A stretch of DNA of 11,085 nt from contig JBEPTZ010000138.1 in assembly GCA_041691815.1 (NCBI GenBank), forward strand, positions 1 through 11,085, written 5' to 3'. Shown piece after piece: positions 1-6,873 of the stretch. Within the stretch, counting starts at the first letter, position 1, and each line of letters begins with the position of its first letter. This DNA is from 70-18 sp041691815. Its GTDB lineage: Bacteria; Pseudomonadota; Alphaproteobacteria; Acetobacterales; Acetobacteraceae. The position numbers were made by a program, and so were the translations under genes. The notes under the pieces were generated by a model, which was not told the origin of the DNA, did not search any database, and saw nothing but the letters and a program-made list of their open reading frames with translations.

Positions 1-120
1 GGGCGGGGGGGGGGGGGGGCCCCCGCCCCACCCCCCGGGGGGGCCGGGGCGGGGGGCGCGGGGGGGGGGGGGGCCCCCGCGGGCCCCCCGGGGGCCCCCC
101 CCCCCCGCCCCCCCGCGGCC
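1..120. other. Low-complexity G/C homopolymer end (probable sequencing/assembly artefact)
   Basis: Almost every base is G or C, in runs of up to about 16 identical bases, with a single A and no T. The neighbouring sequence, although GC-rich, has normal codon structure. The minus-strand glycosyltransferase frame is clean up to about position 121 and then dissolves into Gly/Pro-type codons here, as expected if base calls failed at a read or contig end. I see no biological feature and would not interpret any translation of it. Confidence 0.85.
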
Positions 121-1308
121 CGGGCCGTGGCCGCCGGCATCGAGCAGCAGCAGTTCCACGGCGCCCGGCACCTCGGCCCGCAGCGCCGACAGCGCCAGCA
201 CCGCGCGGGCGCGCTCGGTCGGCAGGGTGACGATGGCGGTCAGCGTGGCCGGGCCGGTCAGGGTGAAATCCAGCCGGCCACGGCTGCGCAGCGGCAGCAG
301 CGCCTGGGCGCGCGGATTGCCGGCGGCGGGCGCCAGCGACAGGCCGGCCGGCAGCCCGACAAGCAGCACATGCGCGAAGGCGTGCGGCATGCTGTGGTCA
401 TCGAGTGCCGCCGCTGCCTCGGGGTGGGCGGCGAGGTAGTGGTTGAGGTTGATCCACGGCGCCGGCGCGCGGCGTTCATTGGCGCCGTTCTTGAGAAAAT
501 GCTCGTAGCCGTTGCGCAGCCGCCCGGCCTTCACTTCGGCGGCGACATCCGGACTGGTGGCGAGGTAGTGCGCCTCCATGAAATCCGGCAGTGGGTCGAA
601 TTCGGTGGGGGTGGGGTTGGCGAGGTAGTGGTGCAGCGCGCTGCGGTACGGCGGCTGCACCGCCTGCGGATAGAAGCCGCGATACCAGACCGGGTCGAAA
701 TACAGCGAAGTACGGGTTTCCGCCGCACCCGCCCACAGCGCTTGCAGCGCGTGGGCATAGGGACCGCGCTGGGCGAGCGTCGGGTCGTCGGCATGGGCGG
801 CGGCGTAGGTTGCCGGGTCGAACAGCAGATGCGCCTTGCGGCCGGCGAAGGCGCCGTCGCGCAGGTAGTGATCGTAGCGGTTGAAGCAGCCGGAAGCGCC
901 CAGCGCCTCGTCGGTGAGGTCGGGGTTCAGCGCCCGGTACAGCGCCTCGTCATACAGCCAGTGCGGCGAGCGGCCGGCGCTGCCCTCCAGGCAGTAATGC
1001 TCGAAGCCGGAGCGCCACAGGCCGCTGGCCAGCCCCTCGGCCATATCGGGGTTGCTGGCGCGGTACCAGGCCTCGTCGAACCAGATCACCGGGGAATGGC
1101 CGGCCGGCTGGCCGTGCGCCAGATACCAGGCGCGCACCGCCTCGAATGGCGGGTCCTCGCCGAGTTGCTCGCGGGCCTGCGGATAGGCGGCGAGATACCA
1201 GGCGGGGTCGAAGGCGCACCACAGCGCCGGGGCCTCGCCGGCCGGCAGCAGGTAATCGTCCAGCGTGTCGGGCAACGTGTCGGGCAACGCCGGGTCGGCA
1301 GGCTGCAT
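121..1308 (-). CDS. Repeat-containing glycosyltransferase, GT2-like (N-terminal part, 3' end lost)
   Basis: An open minus-strand frame of 396 codons starts at ATG 1308 and has no stop before the unreadable end. The product begins with an acidic leader holding a doubled LPDT (a 12-nt tandem repeat at 1264-1287). About seven degenerate modules of 40-45 residues follow at roughly 33-75, 77-115, 119-158, 163-200, 203-240, 252-282 and 287-325. Their pattern is FDpaWYlaanPDv, a variable spacer with a Gly, then HYlxxGxxxGRxP. At about residue 356 a new domain begins (TAIVTLPTERARAVLALSALRAE, split here as TAIVTLPTER then ARAVLALSAL, then VELLLLDAGG). This resembles the first beta strand, helix and second strand of a GT-A/GT2 fold, which would normally continue for 200 or more residues. 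Such modules precede glycosyltransferase domains in some alphaproteobacterial surface-polysaccharide proteins (from memory). The start lies 6 nt after the CoA-transferase stop, without a clear Shine-Dalgarno, suggesting coupled translation. Donor and acceptor cannot be told. Confidence 0.7.
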
Positions 1309-1314
1309 CGCGGT

Positions 1315-2568
1315 CTAGCGCCGGCGGGCGGACTGGATGATGCCATCCTTGTGCAGGGCGGCGATCTCTTCCCCGGTGAAGCCGTGCTGGGTCAGCACTT
1401 CCTCGGAATCCTGGGCAAAGCGCGGCGGCTTGCGGCGGGTGCCGCCGGGGGTGCGGGACAGCTTGATCGGGGTGCCGAGGCCGCGATAGCCGTCGAGCTC
1501 GGTGACCATCTCGCGCACCGCGGTGTGCTCGGCCTGCATCGCCACGTCCACCGGGCGCACCGGGCCGGCCGGCAGGCCCATCTTCAGCAGCTTCATGCAC
1601 AGTTCTTCGCCGTCATGCTCGTGCAGGGTGGCGGCCAGCGCGTCGATCAGCGTCTGACGGTTGGCCAGCCGGTCGGCGTTCTTCAGGAAGCGCGGATCGG
1701 AGGCGAGGTCTGGCACGCCGAGGGCGGCGCACAGCTTGCGGAACTGGCCGTCATTGCCGGCGGCGAGGAAGATTTCGCAGGTGGCGGTTGGGTATTTCTC
1801 GTACGGCGCCAGGTTGGGGTGCGGGTTGCCGGTCGGCATCGGGCGTTTGCCGTTGAGGAAGTAGTTGGCCGCCTGCGGGTGCAGCAGCGCCATGCCGCAG
1901 TCGTGCAGCGTCATGTCGAGGAACTGGCCGCGGCCGGAGCGGTGGCGTTCGTTCAGCGCCATCAGGATGGCGATCACCGAATACAGGCCGGTTGCGAGGT
2001 CGACGATTGGCGTGCCCATGCGCATCGGGCCGGTGCTGGGGTCGCCGTTGATGCTCATCAGCCCGGTCATCGATTGCAGGATGGCGTCGTAGCCGGGCAG
2101 GCCGCCGAGCGCGCCGTCGCCGCCAAAACCGGAGACCCGGCAATGGATCAGGCCGGGGAATTGCTTTTCCAGTTCGCCATAGCCGATGCCCCATTTGTCC
2201 ATGCCGCCGGGCTTGAAGTTCTCCACCAGGATGTCGGCATCGGCGAGCAGGCGCAGCAGCACCGCGCGGCCCTCCGGGCGGCCGAGATCGAGCGCCATCG
2301 CCCGCTTGTTGCGGTTGATGCCGAGGTAGTAGCTGGCGTCCTGGGTGCCGTCCTCGTGCTGGATGAAGGGGGGGCCCCAGTCGCGAACCTCGTCGCCCTG
2401 CGGCGGCTCGATCTTGATCACGTCGGCGCCGTGGTCGGACAGGATCATCGTGCAATACGGGCCGCCGAGCACGCGGGTGAGGTCGATCACCTTCAGCCCG
2501 GCCAAGGCGCCGGCGGATTTGGCGAGGCCCTTGCCGGCGGGGGCGGGAGGGGCGGCGGCGTCGTTCAT
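1315..2568 (-). CDS. CaiB/BaiF family (family III) CoA-transferase
   Basis: The 417-residue protein should move coenzyme A between an acyl-CoA donor and a carboxylic acid acceptor in the cytoplasm. The N-terminal signature LKVIDLTRVLGGPYCTMILSD (residues 25-45) with GADVIKIEPP is the family's nucleotide-binding start. NRNKRAMALDL (85-95) and the ADILVENFKPG segment (111-121) follow. PGYDAILQSMTGLM (158-171) places the expected catalytic aspartate at D161, the residue that forms the aspartyl-CoA thioester in formyl-CoA transferase and CaiB. Length is normal for the family (about 380-420). A start 14 codons upstream (2610) is possible, but ATG 2568 has a good ribosome-binding site and begins a typical Ala/Pro-rich leader. 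The gene is 78 nt downstream of the PLP enzyme and 6 nt upstream of the glycosyltransferase. The substrate is not readable; NPHPNLAPYEKYPT resembles general CaiB/BaiF enzymes rather than one named member. Confidence 0.92.
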   Translation of the reverse strand: MNDAAAPPAPAGKGLAKSAGALAGLKVIDLTRVLGGPYCTMILSDHGADVIKIEPPQGDEVRDWGPPFIQHEDGTQDASYYLGINRNKRAMALDLGRPEGRAVLLRLLADADILVENFKPGGMDKWGIGYGELEKQFPGLIHCRVSGFGGDGALGGLPGYDAILQSMTGLMSINGDPSTGPMRMGTPIVDLATGLYSVIAILMALNERHRSGRGQFLDMTLHDCGMALLHPQAANYFLNGKRPMPTGNPHPNLAPYEKYPTATCEIFLAAGNDGQFRKLCAALGVPDLASDPRFLKNADRLANRQTLIDALAATLHEHDGEELCMKLLKMGLPAGPVRPVDVAMQAEHTAVREMVTELDGYRGLGTPIKLSRTPGGTRRKPPRFAQDSEEVLTQHGFTGEEIAALHKDGIIQSARRR

Positions 2569-2574
2569 GGGCGA

Positions 2575-2579
2575 TCCTC
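2575..2579 (-). promoter_or_regulatory. Ribosome-binding site of the CoA-transferase (decides its start)
   Basis: On the minus strand GAGGA lies 6 nt before ATG 2568. The alternative start at 2610 has no comparable purine stretch, so the shorter 417-residue product is preferred. Confidence 0.6.
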
Positions 2580-2646
2580 GCGGCTTGGCGGAGGTGGGTG
2601 CGGGCGACAATACCGGAGGCGCCGCGGCAAGGCTATGCTGATGGCG

Positions 2647-3804
2647 TTATTGTGCCGCCCGCAGCGCCCGGTCGAGATCGGTGAACAGGTCTTCGACGTC
2701 TTCGACGCCGGCCGACAGCCGCAGCAGATCGGTGGGGCAGGGCGAGCCGGCGCCCTCGATCGAGGCGCGGTGCTCGATCAGGCTTTCGACGCCGCCGAGC
2801 GAGGTGGCGCGCTTCCACAGGGTGACGCCGGCGGCGGTGGCGATGGCGGCTTTCTCACCGCCGCGCAGGCGCAGCGAGAACATGCCGCCGAAGCCGCCGG
2901 TCATCTGGCGTTTGGCGATGTCGTGGCCGGGGTGGGTCGGCAGGCCGGGGTAGAGCACCTGGGCGATCGCGGCGTGGTTGGACAGGCGCTGGGCCAGTTC
3001 CATGGCGTTGGCGCAGGCCGCCTTCACCCGCAGGTCGAGCGTGCGCATGCCGCGGATCAGCAGGAAGGTTTCCAGCGGGCCGAGAATCTGGCCGAGCGTG
3101 GAGCGGGTGCGCCGGATGCGCTTCCAGAAATCGTCGTCCTCGCGGGCCGCCAGGGCGCCGGCGATCACGTCCGAGTGGCCGTTGAGGTATTTGGTCGCCG
3201 AGTGCATGACGATGTCGGCGCCGAGCGCCAGCGGCCGGGTGAGGACCGGGGTGGCGACGGTGGAGTCCACCGCCAGGCGGGCGCCGGCCTGGTGGGCGAT
3301 ATCGGCGGCGGCGCGGATGTCGGTGACGGTCCATAGCGGGTTGGAGGGGGATTCGAGCCAGATCAGTTTGGTTTTGCCCGGCCGCATCGCGGCGCGCAGG
3401 GCGGCGAGGTCGGTGGTGTCGACCAGTTCGATATCCAGGCCCCAGTGGCGGCCCTCGTTGATCAGCCAGTTGCGCAGGCCCCAATACATCACCTCGGCGG
3501 CGACCACGTGGTCACCGGGGGACAGCGAGAGGAACACCGCTGTCGCCGCCGACATGCCGGAGCCGAGCACCATGGCGACCTGGGCGCCTTCCAGCATGGC
3601 GATCATCGCTTCCGCCTCGCGCACCGTCTGGTTGTCGGGGCGGGCGTAGATGTTGCCGGTGCGGTACTGGTTGTCCGGGTCGCGGATATAGGTGGAGGTG
3701 ATATGGATCGGCGGCACCACGGCCTGCGTGGCGGCGTCGATATGGCCCATCGCCTGGGCGGCGAGGGTGCGGGGTGCCCAGTTGGGCTTCGGGGAGTCGG
3801 TCAT
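2647..3804 (-). CDS. Cys/Met metabolism PLP-dependent enzyme (cystathionine lyase/synthase family)
   Basis: The 385-residue fold-type I PLP enzyme belongs to the trans-sulfuration family (cystathionine beta-lyase, gamma-synthase or gamma-lyase). SATKYLNGHSDV puts the Schiff-base lysine at K205. D180 in AVDSTVATPVLTRPL should pair with the pyridine nitrogen. Y53 and R55 (IYARPDNQT) take the place of the usual phosphate-binding YxR motif, with DNQT where many members have GNPT. ESPSNP (151-156) and SLGGVESLIEHRASIEG near the C-terminus are family hallmarks. The region normally holding the substrate-stacking tyrosine reads VMYWGLRNW (Y107), unlike E. coli MetC. I recall similar sequences annotated as cystathionine beta-lyase or gamma-synthase in alphaproteobacteria, so the exact reaction is left open. 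ATG 3804 is chosen because the ORF's upstream extension to 3870 is encoded by the AT-rich repeat. No strong Shine-Dalgarno is visible. It heads the PLP enzyme, CoA-transferase and glycosyltransferase group. Confidence 0.9.
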   Translation of the reverse strand: MTDSPKPNWAPRTLAAQAMGHIDAATQAVVPPIHITSTYIRDPDNQYRTGNIYARPDNQTVREAEAMIAMLEGAQVAMVLGSGMSAATAVFLSLSPGDHVVAAEVMYWGLRNWLINEGRHWGLDIELVDTTDLAALRAAMRPGKTKLIWLESPSNPLWTVTDIRAAADIAHQAGARLAVDSTVATPVLTRPLALGADIVMHSATKYLNGHSDVIAGALAAREDDDFWKRIRRTRSTLGQILGPLETFLLIRGMRTLDLRVKAACANAMELAQRLSNHAAIAQVLYPGLPTHPGHDIAKRQMTGGFGGMFSLRLRGGEKAAIATAAGVTLWKRATSLGGVESLIEHRASIEGAGSPCPTDLLRLSAGVEDVEDLFTDLDRALRAAQ

Positions 3805-3843
3805 GGGGCGCACTGTAGGAGCAGGCAGCGAGGAAGGAAGGGC

Positions 3844-3958
3844 GTTCTTTTTTTGCAAAAAAAGAACCAAAAAAACTCCATCCCCTGGAGTCTCGGTCGC
3901 GGGTGCAGAGTCCAGGGGATAAAAAGTTTTTTTGCTTCTTTTTGTTCACAAAAAGAAG
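3844..3958. repeat. AT-rich composite inverted repeat (two facing copies of one palindromic element)
   Basis: Two copies of an approximately 46-nt element face each other. The left copy runs 3844-3889 on the plus strand and the right copy 3958-3911 on the minus strand. Each has a 24-nt palindrome (3844-3867 and 3935-3958), then CAAAAAAACT (3868-3877; same on the minus strand at 3934-3925), a short variable stretch, then ATCCCCTGGA (3880-3889; minus strand 3920-3911). About 21 nt of GC-rich spacer separates the copies. The block could fold as one long cruciform or as two small hairpins. Its A/T tracts stand out sharply from the surrounding DNA. It lies 10 nt past the stop of the ATPase gene (3969) and 39 nt before the PLP enzyme start (3804), so the PLP enzyme's promoter must be in the remaining 39 nt, inside the repeat, or further upstream. 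I infer a dispersed repeat family, possibly with terminator activity. Confidence 0.85.
3935..3958 (-). terminator. Candidate terminator hairpin after the ABC transporter operon
   Basis: On the minus strand, CTTCTTTTTGT and ACAAAAAGAAG form an 11-bp stem around a 2-nt centre, starting 10 nt after the TGA at 3971-3969. An A tract and then CTTTTTAT follow, rather than a clean U tract straight after a GC stem. It is therefore not a textbook intrinsic terminator, but its position at the end of the operon and its A/T tracts on both sides fit a bidirectional 3'-end signal. The matching hairpin 3844-3867 could serve the opposite strand. Confidence 0.45.
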
Positions 3959-3968
3959 ACCTTACCTT

Positions 3969-6008
3969 TCAGAGCTTGCCCGGAAAGTGACAGGCCGCGA
4001 ACTGCCCGCCCCCGATATCCTGCAATGCAGGCGTCTCGCTGGCGCAGCGCGCTTCGGCGATCGGGCAGCGGGTGCGGAAGCGGCAGCCGCTCGGTGGGTT
4101 GATCGGGCTGGGTGGCTCGCCGAGCATCGGCACGTGGCGGCGGGTGCGTTCGATGCGCGGATCGGGCACCGGGGCGGCGGCGATCAGGGTGCGGGTGTAG
4201 GGGTGCTGCGGGCGGGCGAACAGCGCCGCCGCCGGGCCGATTTCCATCACCCGGCCGAGGTAGAGCACGGCGATGCGGTCGCAGACGTGGCGGACCACGG
4301 CGAGGTCGTGGGCGATGAACAGGTAGGTGAGGCCGAGGCGTTCCTGCAGGTCGACCATCAGGTTGATGATCTGCGCCTGGATGTTGACGTCGAGTGCGGA
4401 GACCGGTTCGTCGGCGACCACGAAATCCGGGCCGACCGAGAGGGCGCGGGCGATCGAGATCCGCTGGCGCTGGCCGCCGGAGAATTCGTGCGGGAAGCGC
4501 TCGGCTGACAGCGCGGGCAGGCCGACGATGTCGAGCAGTTCGGTGACGCGGGCGCGGATGGCGGCCTCGCCGGAGACGATGCCGTGCAGGCGCAGCGGGC
4601 CGCCGAGGATTTCGCTGACCCGGTCGCGCGGGTTGAGCGAGCCGTACGGGTCCTGGAAGATCATCTGCATGCGGCGGCGCAGCGGGCGGATCTGCGCCTG
4701 GCTGGCGGTGGTGATGTCGGTGCCGGCGAACACGATCTGGCCGGAGGTGGGCTCGTGCAGGCGGGTGATCAGGCGGGCGAGGGTGGATTTGCCGCAGCCG
4801 GATTCGCCAACCAGGCCGACGGTTTCGCCGCGCGCCACGGTGAGGTCGACGCCATCGACGGCGCGCAGCACGCGGGGGGCGGTGAAGTAGCCTTCCTTGG
4901 GCATGACGAAATGCTTGCAGAGGGCGGTGACCTGCAGCAGCGGTGTTGCGGCCTCGGGGCGGGCGGTGGTGGGCTGCGGCGCCGGGCGGGGAGGGGGGTG
5001 CAGGGCGCCGCCTTGCTGGGTGACCCAGCAGCGGGTGGCGCGGTTGTCGCCGGCGGGCAGGAGTTCGGGGTGCTCGGCGCATTTGGCGACCGCGAACGGG
5101 CAGCGGGCGCGAAAGCGGCAGCCTTCCGGCCAGGCGCGCGGGTCCGGCGGCTGGCCCTCGATGGTGACCAGGCGGCGGTCGTCGGCCTCGGCGTCGATGC
5201 GCGGGGCGGCGTTGAGCAGCGCCCAGGTGTAGGGGTGGCGGGGGTCGGTCAGCAGGTCCTCGGGGGCGCCTTCCTCGACCACCTCGCCGGCATACATCAC
5301 CAGCACGCGGGAGCAGATGTTGGCGATCACCCCGAGGTCGTGGCTGATCAGGATGACGGCGGTGCCCATCTCCTGGTTGAGGGCGCGCAGCAGGGCGAGG
5401 ATTTGCGCCTGGATGGTGACGTCGAGTGCGGTGGTGGGTTCGTCGGCGATGATCAGCGAGGGTTCGTTGGAGACGCCCATCGCCAGCATCACCCGCTGGC
5501 GCATGCCGCCGGAATACTGGTGCGGATAGGCGCGGACGGCACGCTCCGGTGCGGCGACGCCCATGCGGCGCAGCAGGTCGATGGCGCGGGTGCGGGCGGC
5601 TGGTTTGGTGAAGCGGCCATGCGCGGTCATCGCCTCGACCAGTTGCTTGGCGATGCGCAGCACCGGGTTCAGCGAGGTCATCGGGTCCTGGAAGACCATG
5701 GCGATCTCCCGGCCGCGGACTTCGCGGATGGCCTCCTCGTCGAGTTTCGCGAGGTCGCGGCCGCGGAACTGGATCGAGCCTTCGACGATGCGGGCCGGTT
5801 CGTCGAGCAGGCGCATGATGGATTTGGCGCAGACCGATTTGCCGGAGCCGGATTCGCCGACGATGCCGAGGGTTTCGCCCTCGTGCAGGTCGAAGCTCAC
5901 GCCGTCGACGGCGCGGACCGGGCCGGCATCGGTGAGGAACCAGGTGCGCAGGTCGCGCACCGAGAGCAGTGGCCCGGACTTGATGGATGGCTCAGCGGCT
6001 GCGGGCAT
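3969..6008 (-). CDS. Fused peptide ABC transporter ATP-binding protein (DppD-DppF type in one chain)
   Basis: The 679-residue protein has two complete nucleotide-binding domains and powers the importer encoded upstream. Domain 1 has Walker A GESGSGKS (51-58), Q-loop FQDPM (106-110), signature SGGMRQ (166-171), Walker B LIIADEP (185-191) and switch H223. Its oligopeptide-transporter C-terminal region has cysteines C297, C303, C310 and C327. A Pro/Ala-rich linker (about 336-355) leads to domain 2, with Walker A GESGCGKST (401-409), Q-loop FQDPY (451-455), signature SGGQRQ (510-515), Walker B VVADEP (530-535), H567 and cysteines C642, C648, C655 and C673. Both halves keep every catalytic motif. 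Separate DppD and DppF are about 320-340 residues each, so this is a head-to-tail fusion. ATG 6008 overlaps the upstream permease by 17 nt; an in-frame GTG at 6026 is the alternative and neither has a clear Shine-Dalgarno. It is the last gene of the operon. Confidence 0.95.
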   Translation of the reverse strand: MPAAAEPSIKSGPLLSVRDLRTWFLTDAGPVRAVDGVSFDLHEGETLGIVGESGSGKSVCAKSIMRLLDEPARIVEGSIQFRGRDLAKLDEEAIREVRGREIAMVFQDPMTSLNPVLRIAKQLVEAMTAHGRFTKPAARTRAIDLLRRMGVAAPERAVRAYPHQYSGGMRQRVMLAMGVSNEPSLIIADEPTTALDVTIQAQILALLRALNQEMGTAVILISHDLGVIANICSRVLVMYAGEVVEEGAPEDLLTDPRHPYTWALLNAAPRIDAEADDRRLVTIEGQPPDPRAWPEGCRFRARCPFAVAKCAEHPELLPAGDNRATRCWVTQQGGALHPPPRPAPQPTTARPEAATPLLQVTALCKHFVMPKEGYFTAPRVLRAVDGVDLTVARGETVGLVGESGCGKSTLARLITRLHEPTSGQIVFAGTDITTASQAQIRPLRRRMQMIFQDPYGSLNPRDRVSEILGGPLRLHGIVSGEAAIRARVTELLDIVGLPALSAERFPHEFSGGQRQRISIARALSVGPDFVVADEPVSALDVNIQAQIINLMVDLQERLGLTYLFIAHDLAVVRHVCDRIAVLYLGRVMEIGPAAALFARPQHPYTRTLIAAAPVPDPRIERTRRHVPMLGEPPSPINPPSGCRFRTRCPIAEARCASETPALQDIGGGQFAACHFPGKL

Positions 6009-6864
6009 GCGGGTCCAGCCAGTCACGGAAGCCGTCGCCCATGAAGTTGAAGCCCATCACCACGGTGAGGATGGCGATGCCGGGGAAGGTGGCGACCCAC
6101 CATTGCTGCACCAACTCGCGGCCCTCGGCGACCATCGCACCCCATTCGGCGGTGGGCGGCACCACGCCGAGGCCGAGGAAGGAGAGGCCGGCGAAGACCA
6201 GGATGGCGTTGCCGACATCCAGCGTCAGCAGCACCACCAGCGGGCCGACGGCGTTGGGCAATATCTGGCGGATCAGGATATGGCCGGGGCGGAAGCCGAC
6301 CGATTGCGCGGCCTCGACGTATTCCATCGAGCGCTGGGTGATCACCAGGCTGCGCGACAGGCGGGCGAATTTCGGCCACCAGACCACCAGCATGGCGATC
6401 ACCGTGTTGGTGGTGCCGATGCCGAGGGCGGCGGCGATCGCCATCGCCAGGATGATGGCGGGGAAGCAGAATACCAGGTCGGTGAGGCGCATCAGCGCTT
6501 CCTCCACCCAGCCGCGGGCATAGGCGGCGATGGCGCCGAGCAGGGTGCCGAAGGCGCCGCCGATCGCCACCACGACGAAGCCGACGACGAGCGAGATGCG
6601 GGCGCCATAGATAACCCTGGTGGCGACATCGCGGCCCAGTTGGTCGGTGCCCATCCAGTGGCTCCAGGAGGGCGCGTGCAGCCGGTTGGCGACATCGACG
6701 AAGTTGACGTCGTACGGCGTGACCCAGGGGGCGAATAGCGCCAGCAGCGTCCAGGCGACGATGATCACCGCACCCAGGCCAGCCAGGCCGTAGCGCCGCA
6801 GCCAGCGCCGGCGCGGCGAGGCGATGGCGGGCAGCACGATACCGCTCATCGCTTCGCCGCTCAT
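5992..6864 (-). CDS. DppC-type ABC transporter permease
   Basis: The 290-residue inner-membrane permease pairs with the DppB-type subunit to form the translocation channel. A short basic N-terminus leads into the first membrane helix (about 28-48). The family motif HWMGTDQLGRDVATRVIYGAR (69-89) precedes about five further hydrophobic segments. The cytoplasmic EAA loop that docks on the ATPase is EYVEAAQSVGFRPGHILIRQ (181-200) followed by ILPNA. GLSFLGLG (226-233) and the terminal DWLDPH are also typical of OppC/DppC proteins. Its ATG overlaps the upstream permease stop as ATGA (6864-6861), a classic translational-coupling arrangement, and its end overlaps the fused ATPase start. A second in-frame ATG five codons later (6849) results from a 15-nt tandem duplication, so the true start could be either. 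The ligand cannot be inferred from this subunit. Confidence 0.93.
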   Translation of the reverse strand: MSGEAMSGIVLPAIASPRRRWLRRYGLAGLGAVIIVAWTLLALFAPWVTPYDVNFVDVANRLHAPSWSHWMGTDQLGRDVATRVIYGARISLVVGFVVVAIGGAFGTLLGAIAAYARGWVEEALMRLTDLVFCFPAIILAMAIAAALGIGTTNTVIAMLVVWWPKFARLSRSLVITQRSMEYVEAAQSVGFRPGHILIRQILPNAVGPLVVLLTLDVGNAILVFAGLSFLGLGVVPPTAEWGAMVAEGRELVQQWWVATFPGIAILTVVMGFNFMGDGFRDWLDPHARSR

Positions 6865-6873
6865 CGCTTGGCC
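6844..6873. repeat. 15-nt near-perfect tandem duplication over a stop/start junction
   Basis: The units 6844-6858 and 6859-6873 differ at one base (C6855 versus G6870). The duplication spans the end of the DppB-type gene and the beginning of the DppC-type gene, creating two in-frame ATG codons (6864 and 6849) with MSG repeated in the N-terminus (MSGEAMSG). Confidence 0.8.

Noticed and set aside
2569..2646. Possible internal promoter between the PLP enzyme and the CoA-transferase
   Set aside because: TTGCCG and TATTGT hexamers are present on the minus strand but only about 12 nt apart, too close for a sigma-70 promoter.
127..3336. Plus-strand ORF of 1,069 codons
   Set aside because: It lies antisense to the glycosyltransferase, CoA-transferase and PLP-enzyme genes, all of which have clear family motifs. 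Its product is a Gly/Ala/Arg/Gln/His-rich composition with no domain, as expected for the antisense of high-GC coding DNA.
3844..3958. CRISPR-like or insertion-sequence interpretation of the repeat block
   Set aside because: There are only two facing copies, without regularly spaced direct repeats or spacers, and no transposase gene or target-site duplication is visible around it.
3445..3990. Short ORFs across the AT-rich repeat encoding Lys/Phe-rich peptides (for example KKFFCFFLFTKRR)
   Set aside because: These are translations of the poly-A/poly-T palindromes. They overlap the PLP-enzyme gene or the repeat and have no ribosome-binding site or independent support.
4584..6044. Plus-strand ORF of 486 codons
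   Set aside because: It is antisense to the fused ATPase gene, whose two complete sets of ABC motifs leave no doubt about the coding strand.
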